A stretch of 64,000 bases of DNA from positions 46,241 to 110,240 of the forward strand of contig CAYXHP010000013.1 in the NCBI GenBank assembly GCA_964465015.1, read 5' to 3'. This document shows positions 58,739 through 64,000 of this stretch, piece by piece; the first letter of the stretch is position 1, and every line of letters begins with the position of its first letter. Below the pieces are notes generated by a model that saw nothing but the letters and a program-made list of their open reading frames with translations, searched no databases and was not told the origin of the DNA. The DNA is from Humimonas sp964465015. GTDB taxonomy: Bacteria > Gemmatimonadota > Gemmatimonadetes > Palauibacterales > Palauibacteraceae. The position numbers were made by a program, and so were the translations under genes.

Positions 58739-59512
58739 ATGTCCGAACGTCGGGAGACCTCCACGTGCGGGAGCCTGGAGCTCTATCTGCGGGACATCTC
58801 CCGCTCCTCCCCGCTGGAGCGGGAGCGCGAGGCGGAGCTGGCGCGCCGCTGGCGCGAAGGCGGGGACCGCCTCGCTCTCGAGACGCTCGTGCGGGCCAAC
58901 CTCCGCTTCGTCGTGTCGGTGGCCAAGCGATACCGGAACCGGGGCCTTCCGCTCGAAGACCTGGTCAACGAGGGGAACCTGGGTCTGCTGCGAGCGGCGG
59001 AGCGGTTCGAGCCCGAGCGCGGCGTCCGCTTCATCAGCTATGCCGTGTGGTGGATCCGGCAGGCGATTCTCCGCGCCCTGGCGCGGGCGGAGGCCCCGAC
59101 GTTGGCCCGGGGCGGTCGGCCGTCCCGTCGCTCCGGACGGGAGGGCGCAGGCGGGCGCGACGCCCCGCGCCGGCTCCGGGTCGTTTCCCTGGACGAGCCC
59201 GTCCACGGTCGTTCGGGCGGGCGTCTGGCGGACCTCGTAGCCGACGAGCGCTTTCCCTCTCCCGTCGCGGGGCTCGAGCGGCGACGCCTCCGGGACCGGA
59301 TAGACGCGCGCCTGGTCACGCTCCCCGAGCGAGAGGAGCGAGTGCTGCGCATGTACTTCGGCCTGGACGGGACCCGGCCCCTGGACCTGGCGGAGATCGG
59401 TCGCTCGCTGGGCGTGAGCCGGGACCGCGTCCGCCAGATCAAGGCGAGGGCGCTGGCGCGCCTCGCGTCGGAGCCCCGTCTACGGCTTGACAGTCACTCT
59501 GACCATTCCTAG
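58739..59512 (+). CDS. sigma-70 family RNA polymerase sigma factor lacking region 3
   Basis: This 257-residue sigma factor has region 1.2 (SLELYLRDISRSSPLERERE), region 2 (ANLRFVVSVAKRYRNRG, EGNLGLLRAAERFEPERG, SYAVWWIRQAI), and region 4 (LPEREERVLRMYFGL, LAEIGRSLGVSRDRVRQIK). Between regions 2.4 and 4 the usual region 3 of about 80 residues is replaced by about 40 Arg/Gly-rich residues and VVSLDEPV. It is thus shorter than RpoD and RpoS types. It may be an alternative sigma factor. The -10 element of the rplM promoter overlaps its stop codon. Confidence 0.88.
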   Translation: MSERRETSTCGSLELYLRDISRSSPLEREREAELARRWREGGDRLALETLVRANLRFVVSVAKRYRNRGLPLEDLVNEGNLGLLRAAERFEPERGVRFISYAVWWIRQAILRALARAEAPTLARGGRPSRRSGREGAGGRDAPRRLRVVSLDEPVHGRSGGRLADLVADERFPSPVAGLERRRLRDRIDARLVTLPEREERVLRMYFGLDGTRPLDLAEIGRSLGVSRDRVRQIKARALARLASEPRLRLDSHSDHS

Positions 59513-59515
59513 CTT
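59487..59515 (+). promoter_or_regulatory. predicted promoter of the rplM-rpsI transcript
   Basis: TTGACA (59487-59492) and TAGCTT (59510-59515) are 17 nt apart. The -10 overlaps the TAG stop of the sigma factor gene. Transcription from about 59522 would read through the hairpin at 59541-59572. Confidence 0.6.
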
Positions 59516-59540
59516 TCAGGGCTGTCAGTGGAGTTGGTCG

Positions 59541-59572
59541 ACCGCCCTGATCCGCGGGGCGGTTCGTTTTTT
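59541..59572 (+). terminator. intrinsic terminator-like hairpin in the rplM leader
   Basis: ACCGCCC (59541-59547) pairs with GGGCGGT (59557-59563) across a 9-nt loop and is followed by TCGTTTTTT. It may end the sigma factor transcript or attenuate the rplM leader, because a promoter lies upstream of it. Confidence 0.65.
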
Positions 59573-59644
59573 GTCCGCGGCGGACCATCCCGGGAGCCGG
59601 CCCGCGGACGATCGCCTGGACCCCGTTGCGACGACCGCGATACG

Positions 59645-60073
59645 ATGAAGACGTACAGCGTGAAGGAAGCCGAGATCGAGCGCACCTGGTACGTGGTGGA
59701 TGCGCGTGACCAGGTGCTCGGGCGCCTGGCGACGCGCATCGCGCGCGTGCTTCGTGGGAAGCACAAGCCCACGTACTCGCCACATCTCGATGTCGGAGAC
59801 TACGTCGTCGTGGTCAACGCGAGCGAGGTTCGTCTCACGGGCAGGAAGGCGGAGACCAAGCGGTATTTTCGGCACAGCGGCTACATGGGCGGAGAGAAGC
59901 TGATCTCCTTCAAGCGCATGATGAGCCGCAAGCCCGAATGGGTCATCGAGCGGGCGGTCAAGGGCATGCTGCCCAAGAACACGCTCGGTCGGCATATGGC
60001 CAAGAAGCTGCGGGTTTACGCCGGACCGGACCATCCCCACGAGTCGCAGTCGCCCCGGCCCCTCGAGATCTGA
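59645..60073 (+). CDS. rplM: 50S ribosomal protein L13
   Basis: This 142-residue protein has family-typical WYVVDARDQVLGRLATRIA, HKPTYSPHLDVGDYVVVVNA and a VKGMLPKNTLGR segment. L13 assembles early on 23S rRNA. The ATG was chosen by the conserved MKTYSVKEAEIER; the frame is open 117 nt further up. The rpsI gene follows after 52 nt, the usual rplM-rpsI pair. Confidence 0.97.
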   Translation: MKTYSVKEAEIERTWYVVDARDQVLGRLATRIARVLRGKHKPTYSPHLDVGDYVVVVNASEVRLTGRKAETKRYFRHSGYMGGEKLISFKRMMSRKPEWVIERAVKGMLPKNTLGRHMAKKLRVYAGPDHPHESQSPRPLEI

Positions 60074-60125
60074 AGGGTGGTGACTCGCACCGTGAGCCGG
60101 ACCAGACACGAGGTACGGAGGAGAG

Positions 60126-60545
60126 TTGGCGGAAAAGAAGAGTAGCGGTCCTTCGAGGACCGCTCCCGTTCAGACCGTGGGACGTCGGAAGGAAGCCGTG
60201 GCGCGCGTGACGCTGCGGCCGGGCTCCGGCGCCTGGAGCATCAACGGCCGGGAGGCGTCGGCCTACTTCCCGATCCTGCGTCACCGGCAGACCATCGAGG
60301 CTCCCCTCAAGGCCACGGACTCGGAGGGGATCTACGAGATCCTGGTCCGGGTACGCGGAGGCGGACTGACGGGCCAGGCCGATGCGGTGCAGCTGGCCCT
60401 CGCGCGGGCCCTGGTCGAGGTGGACGAGGAACATCGGCCGGCGCTCCGGGCCCGCGGACTCCTCACGCGCGATGCGCGGGTGGTGGAGCGGAAGAAGCCG
60501 GGACGTCCCAAGGCGCGCAAGCGCTTCCAGTTCTCCAAGCGCTGA
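60126..60545 (+). CDS. rpsI: 30S ribosomal protein S9
   Basis: This 139-residue protein starts at TTG with GGAGGAG upstream. It shows QTVGRRKEAVARVTLRPGSG, the GGGLTGQADAVQLALARAL segment and the Lys/Arg tail KKPGRPKARKRFQFSKR, whose end reaches the P-site. The N-terminal 15 residues are a basic extension. The rpsB gene starts 22 nt after the stop. Confidence 0.97.
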   Translation: MAEKKSSGPSRTAPVQTVGRRKEAVARVTLRPGSGAWSINGREASAYFPILRHRQTIEAPLKATDSEGIYEILVRVRGGGLTGQADAVQLALARALVEVDEEHRPALRARGLLTRDARVVERKKPGRPKARKRFQFSKR

Positions 60546-60567
60546 TTCAAGCATCGGACGAGGATCG

Positions 60568-61563
60568 ATGGCCGACGTAGCACTCAAGGACCTCCTTCAG
60601 GCGGGGGTGCATTTCGGGCACCAGACCAGCCGCTGGAACCCGAAGATGCGCAAGTTCATCTTCGCCGAGCGGGGAGGCATCTACCTCCTCGACCTCAAGA
60701 AGACCCAGGACAAGCTGCACGAGGCCCGCGAGCTCGTGCGCCAGGCGGTCACCGACGGCGGCTCGGTCCTGTTCGTGTGCACCAAGCCCCAGCTCGCGCC
60801 CCTCGTCCGCGAGGAGGCCGAGCGCTGCGGAGCCTTCTACGTCACCGAGCGCTGGCTGGGTGGCATGCTCACCAACTTCCAGACGATCAAGAAGAACATC
60901 CGGCGTCTGAAGGAGCTCGAGCGGGGAGCCGAGGAGGGAGCGTTCGAGTTCTACACCAAGAAGGAGCAGCTCCTCCTGGATCGCGAGCGCCAGAAGCTGG
61001 ACCGGTACCTGTCGGGCATCAAGGAGATGTCCCGGCTTCCCGGAGTCGTGTTCGTGGTCGACGCCAAGAAGGAGGAGATCGCGGTCAAGGAGGCCCACCG
61101 CCTGGAGATCCCGGTGGTGGCGATCGCCGACACCAACGCCGATCCGGACATGCTGACCGTCCCGATCCCGGGCAACGACGACGCCATCCGCTCCGTGGCC
61201 CTGATCACGCGGGCCATAGCGGACGCGGTGGACGCTGCGAGGCGCGAGGCGCCGGAGGCCAGCGGAGAGCAGGCCGAGGAGGTCTTCACCTACTCTTCCG
61301 ACGTCGGGGAGACCTCGGAGGCCGATTCGTCGCGCCGGCGCAAGCGGCCGCGGCGCCGGAAGCCCAGGCCCGAGGTGATCGCGCAGCGTCGCCAGCCCAA
61401 GGGCGGTGCCAAGGAGGGCGAGGCGGCCGGGGAAGCGGATGCGGGGGAGGAAGTGGCGGCCGAGCCGGACGGGGCGGAGCCGAGCGACGCATCGGACGAA
61501 GTGCCGGTGTCGGCCGGAGCGGGCGGAACCGAGGAGGAGGATGATGAAGGAGGATCCTCCTGA
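60568..61563 (+). CDS. rpsB: 30S ribosomal protein S2 with long C-terminal tail
   Basis: This 331-residue protein has a normal S2 body (LLQAGVHFGHQTSRWNPKM, CGAFYVTERWLGGMLTNFQT, IPVVAIADTNADPD) to about residue 232, then about 95 extra residues. The tail has a basic block (SSRRRKRPRRRKPRP) followed by an acidic Glu/Asp/Gly/Ala stretch ending EEEDDEGGSS. S2 sits on the solvent side of the 30S subunit. The ATG was chosen by conserved MADVALKDLLQAG. A terminator follows 12 nt after the stop. Confidence 0.96.
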   Translation: MADVALKDLLQAGVHFGHQTSRWNPKMRKFIFAERGGIYLLDLKKTQDKLHEARELVRQAVTDGGSVLFVCTKPQLAPLVREEAERCGAFYVTERWLGGMLTNFQTIKKNIRRLKELERGAEEGAFEFYTKKEQLLLDRERQKLDRYLSGIKEMSRLPGVVFVVDAKKEEIAVKEAHRLEIPVVAIADTNADPDMLTVPIPGNDDAIRSVALITRAIADAVDAARREAPEASGEQAEEVFTYSSDVGETSEADSSRRRKRPRRRKPRPEVIAQRRQPKGGAKEGEAAGEADAGEEVAAEPDGAEPSDASDEVPVSAGAGGTEEEDDEGGSS

Positions 61564-61575
61564 CGACCGCCCGGG

Positions 61576-61603
61576 AAAGGCCACTTCGGTGGCCTTTTTT
61601 TTT
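61576..61603 (+). terminator. Rho-independent terminator after rpsB
   Basis: AAAGGCCAC (61576-61584) and GTGGCCTTT flank a TTCG tetraloop and are followed by a run of T residues to 61603. This is a strong intrinsic terminator between rpsB and tsf, so tsf would need read-through or its own promoter; I see no clear promoter in 61604-61684. Confidence 0.9.
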
Positions 61604-61684
61604 GCGACCCGGCTTCGGGGCGGACCTCGGGGTCGCGGCAGCGGGCCTTACGTCGAGCAGTGAACGAGTGAGGGGAGATAGAGC

Positions 61685-62542
61685 ATGACGGAGATCAGCG
61701 CGGCAGCGGTGAAGTCGCTCCGGGACAGGACCGGGGCCGGCATGATGGACTGCAAGCGGGCGCTCGAGGAAGCGGGCGGCGACGAGGAGCGGGCCATTGA
61801 TCTGCTCCGACAGAAGGGCGCCGCGAAGGCGGCCAAGCGGGCTGGTCGCGCCGCGGCCGAGGGTGCCGTGACGATCCAGGGGGAGGAGGAGGGCCCGCTG
61901 GCGATGCTCGAGGCCACGTGCGAAACCGACTTCGTCGCCCGCAACGACGAGTTCCTGGGTTTCGCGGCCCGGGCCGCCCGAACGGCGGCGGGGGCCGACC
62001 TGCCCGAGGGTGAGGTGCGCGCCGGGGAGGAGCTTCTCGACCTCCCGGCCGGAGAGCCGCTCCGGGCGGAGCTGGACGAGCTCCGGGCGCGGATCGGAGA
62101 GAACCTCGACGTGGGTCGTTACGTCCGCTGGCAGCCGGGTGACGGGTCCGTCGTGGGCCGCTACATTCACTTCGGCAACAAGATCGGGGTGCTCGTGGAG
62201 CTCACCGGGGCCGCCGACCGGGCGGCCGCGGGGGAGCTGGCCCGGGACGTGGCCATGCACATCGCGGCGACCAGGCCGGTGGGCATCTCTTCGGAGGACA
62301 TCCCGGAGGAGGCCCGCGAGCGCGAGCGCGCGGTGCTGTCGGAGCAGGCACGCCAGGAGGGCAAGCCGCCCCAGATCGTGGACAAGATCGTGGAAGGCCG
62401 GATGCGAAAGTTCTACGAGCAGAACGCGCTGCTCTACCAGGCGTTCGTCAAGGATCCCGACATGACGATCGGGGAGCTGCTTTCGGTATCGCCCGGCTCG
62501 ATCGAGGTCCGTCGCTTCGTGCGCTTCGAGGTGGGCGAGTAG
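61685..62542 (+). CDS. tsf: translation elongation factor Ts
   Basis: This 285-residue exchange factor for EF-Tu has the N-terminal UBA-like VKSLRDRTGAGMMDCKRALEE, the core LEATCETDFVARNDEF and the C-terminal half with coiled-coil region (ARERERAVLSEQARQEGKPP). The ending MTIGELLSV and ending RFVRFEVGE are typical. The ATG follows a GGGGAG. The pyrH gene starts 4 nt after its stop. Confidence 0.97.
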   Translation: MTEISAAAVKSLRDRTGAGMMDCKRALEEAGGDEERAIDLLRQKGAAKAAKRAGRAAAEGAVTIQGEEEGPLAMLEATCETDFVARNDEFLGFAARAARTAAGADLPEGEVRAGEELLDLPAGEPLRAELDELRARIGENLDVGRYVRWQPGDGSVVGRYIHFGNKIGVLVELTGAADRAAAGELARDVAMHIAATRPVGISSEDIPEEARERERAVLSEQARQEGKPPQIVDKIVEGRMRKFYEQNALLYQAFVKDPDMTIGELLSVSPGSIEVRRFVRFEVGE

Positions 62543-62546
62543 TCGG

Positions 62547-63299
62547 GTGACGCCGGCGGAGGAAGATGCGGCGGGGACGGAGGCGCCCTCGGACCTCAAG
62601 TACCCGAGGGCGCTCGTCAAGCTCTCCGGCGAATCTCTGGCGGGGGAGCGCGGCTTCGGGATCGACCTCGCGATCATCGAGGAGCTGACCGGGGAGATCC
62701 AGGCCGTTCACGAGGCCGGCGTCCGGTTGGGGCTCGTGGTCGGGGGGGGTAACATCGTGCGCGGCACCGCGGCCAGCCAGCAGGGCATGGATCGCGTGTC
62801 CGCCGATTACATGGGCATGCTGGCCACGGTGATCAACGCCCTGGCCCTCCAGGACATGCTCGAGCGTCATGGCATCGAGACGCGGGTGATGACCGCGTTC
62901 CGGATGGAGGAGCTCGCCGAGCCGTACATTCGCCGCCGCGCCCTGCGGCACCTGGAGAAGGGACGGGTGGTCATCTTCGCCGGCGGCACCGGCAACCCGT
63001 ACTTTTCCACCGACACGGCGGCCGTCCTCCGGGCCATCGAGATGGAGGCCGACGTGATCCTCAAGGCGACACGAGTGGACGGCGTCTACACGGCCGATCC
63101 CGAGCGCGACCCGGACGCGGAGTTCATCCCGGAGATCTCGTACCTCGAGGTCATGACCCGTGAGCTCAAGGTCATGGACGCGCCGGCCATCTCGCTTTGC
63201 AAGGAGAACGATCTCCCGGTCATCGTGCTCAACATCCGGCGCCCGGGCTCGATCCTTTCGGCCCTGCGCGGCAGCCGGGTGGGGACGATGGTAGCCTAG
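62547..63299 (+). CDS. pyrH: UMP kinase
   Basis: This 250-residue amino-acid-kinase-fold enzyme phosphorylates UMP to UDP and is inhibited by UTP in most bacteria. It shows YPRALVKLSGESLAGE, GLVVGGGNIVRGT and FAGGTGNPYFSTDTAA. About 16 acidic residues precede the usual start. The GTG is 4 nt after the tsf stop, and frr follows after 54 nt: the classic order tsf-pyrH-frr. Confidence 0.97.
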   Translation: MTPAEEDAAGTEAPSDLKYPRALVKLSGESLAGERGFGIDLAIIEELTGEIQAVHEAGVRLGLVVGGGNIVRGTAASQQGMDRVSADYMGMLATVINALALQDMLERHGIETRVMTAFRMEELAEPYIRRRALRHLEKGRVVIFAGGTGNPYFSTDTAAVLRAIEMEADVILKATRVDGVYTADPERDPDAEFIPEISYLEVMTRELKVMDAPAISLCKENDLPVIVLNIRRPGSILSALRGSRVGTMVA

Positions 63300-63353
63300 A
63301 GAAGGCCGCGACCTTCCAGGCCGGCCGGGCGCAGGCGACACCAGGAGGGGCGA

Positions 63354-63911
63354 ATGCCGAAGAAGAGGCTCGAAGAGGCCCGCCAGGCCATGGACAGGTC
63401 GCTCGAGGCCGTGCGCCGAGAGTTCAGCACGGTCCGCACGGGAAAGGCGACGCCGACCCTACTCGACACGGTTCGGGTCGAGGCGTACGGCTCGACCATG
63501 GCGCTCAACCAGGTGGCCAACGTGAGCGCCCCCGAGCCGGGGCTCCTGCTCATCCAGCCCTACGACCGCAACATCTCCCAGGAGATCGCGCAGGGCATCC
63601 AGAAGGCCGATCTGGGCTTCAATCCATCGGTCGATGCCGCGGTCATTCGCGTCCCGGTCCCGCCACTCAGCGAAGAGCGGCGCAAGGAGATGGTCAAGGT
63701 GCTCCACCGGCTGGCCGAGGAGGGCCGTATCTCGGTCCGCCACGTGCGCCAGGAGGCCAAGAACGAGCTCCAGCGGATGCAGAAGGACGGAGAGGCCGGC
63801 GAGGACGAGATCCACCGGCGGCTGGACGAGCTGCAGTCGATCACCGACGAGCACATCGCCACGATCGACGAGCTCCTGAAGAAGAAGGAAGCCGAGGTCA
63901 TGGAGGTCTGA
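63354..63911 (+). CDS. frr: ribosome recycling factor
   Basis: This 185-residue protein splits post-termination ribosomes with EF-G. It shows the RRF pattern VRREFSTVRTGKATPTLLDTV, DRNISQEIAQGIQKADLGFNP and PPLSEERRKEMVKVLHRLAEEGRISVRH. The ATG has GGAGGGG upstream. The last 89 nt of the window, after its stop, are open in one frame from an ATG near 63942 (possibly the next gene, which is often uppS), but are too short to identify. Confidence 0.97.
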   Translation: MPKKRLEEARQAMDRSLEAVRREFSTVRTGKATPTLLDTVRVEAYGSTMALNQVANVSAPEPGLLLIQPYDRNISQEIAQGIQKADLGFNPSVDAAVIRVPVPPLSEERRKEMVKVLHRLAEEGRISVRHVRQEAKNELQRMQKDGEAGEDEIHRRLDELQSITDEHIATIDELLKKKEAEVMEV

Positions 63912-64000
63912 GGGGTGGACGGGCGAGAGGTGCGGGACGGGATGGGTGACGAGGCCCGGCGCCGGACCATGGGCCGTCCGGGTGTCCTCCCCGGAGGCGC

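Noticed and set aside
63912..64000. Start of a further gene, possibly uppS
   Set aside because: About 20 codons without a recognisable motif are too few to name a product.

Overview
The window is about 70% GC, densely packed and bacterial, with many ATGA/GTGA stop-start overlaps. It carries a chromosomal core gene set and no rRNA, tRNA, CRISPR array or insertion sequence that I can see. No taxonomic marker was searched. NTT-type nucleotide carriers fused to HEAT repeats, a BshB1-like bacillithiol deacetylase, Ser/Thr kinases paired with BTAD-type ATPase regulators, and bacterial-type SRP RNA next to dnaX together suggest Gemmatimonadota or a related FCB-type lineage. This is inference only.

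Layout. 1-20 kb: a plus-strand core block of a FakA-DegV fusion (cut by the window edge), rsfS, two SPOR-domain envelope proteins, smc, an MBL hydrolase, DAHP synthase, a YraN-type protein, ffs (SRP RNA), dnaX, ybaB, recR, a small membrane protein, pgsA, cinA, grpE and dnaJ. It meets a minus-strand cysteine desulfurase-mnmA operon tail to tail. 20-29 kb: a HIRAN-domain protein (+), then minus-strand operons: a MacAB-like exporter with two separate permeases and a BshB1-like deacetylase, and a creatininase-like/exported/Yip1 trio. 29-38.6 kb (+): a BCP peroxiredoxin, an ATP/ADP carrier-HEAT-cNMP-fold fusion, then a tight operon of response regulator, soluble histidine kinase, exported Fam20-like kinase and exported PPP-family phosphatase, then a ComM/YifB ATPase. 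38.6-46 kb: a PQQ-type sugar dehydrogenase lipoprotein, cardiolipin synthase, an LCM-type methyltransferase, and a hydrolase/benzoate-CoA-ligase-like/MarC operon. 46-53 kb: a Tat-type lipoprotein with a GMC oxidoreductase (+), facing a Ser/Thr kinase and BTAD-ATPase regulator operon (-). 53-64 kb: queD (-), larE, a LarE-tail-like small protein, thpR, an ALDH, lepB, a sigma factor lacking region 3, and the translation cluster rplM-rpsI-rpsB-tsf-pyrH-frr.

The most interesting region is 29.7-36.8 kb. An exported protein with clear Fam20/HipA-like kinase landmarks is translationally coupled to a soluble sensor kinase and followed 15 nt later by an exported Shewanella-like PPP phosphatase. A nucleotide carrier that could supply ATP across the inner membrane lies just upstream. 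This looks like a regulated cassette for reversible phosphorylation outside the cytoplasm, which I do not recognise as a described system. Several promoters share a TTGnnn-N17/18-TAnnnT pattern, and three of them lie inside the 3' end of a neighbouring gene or exactly at an RNA 5' end.
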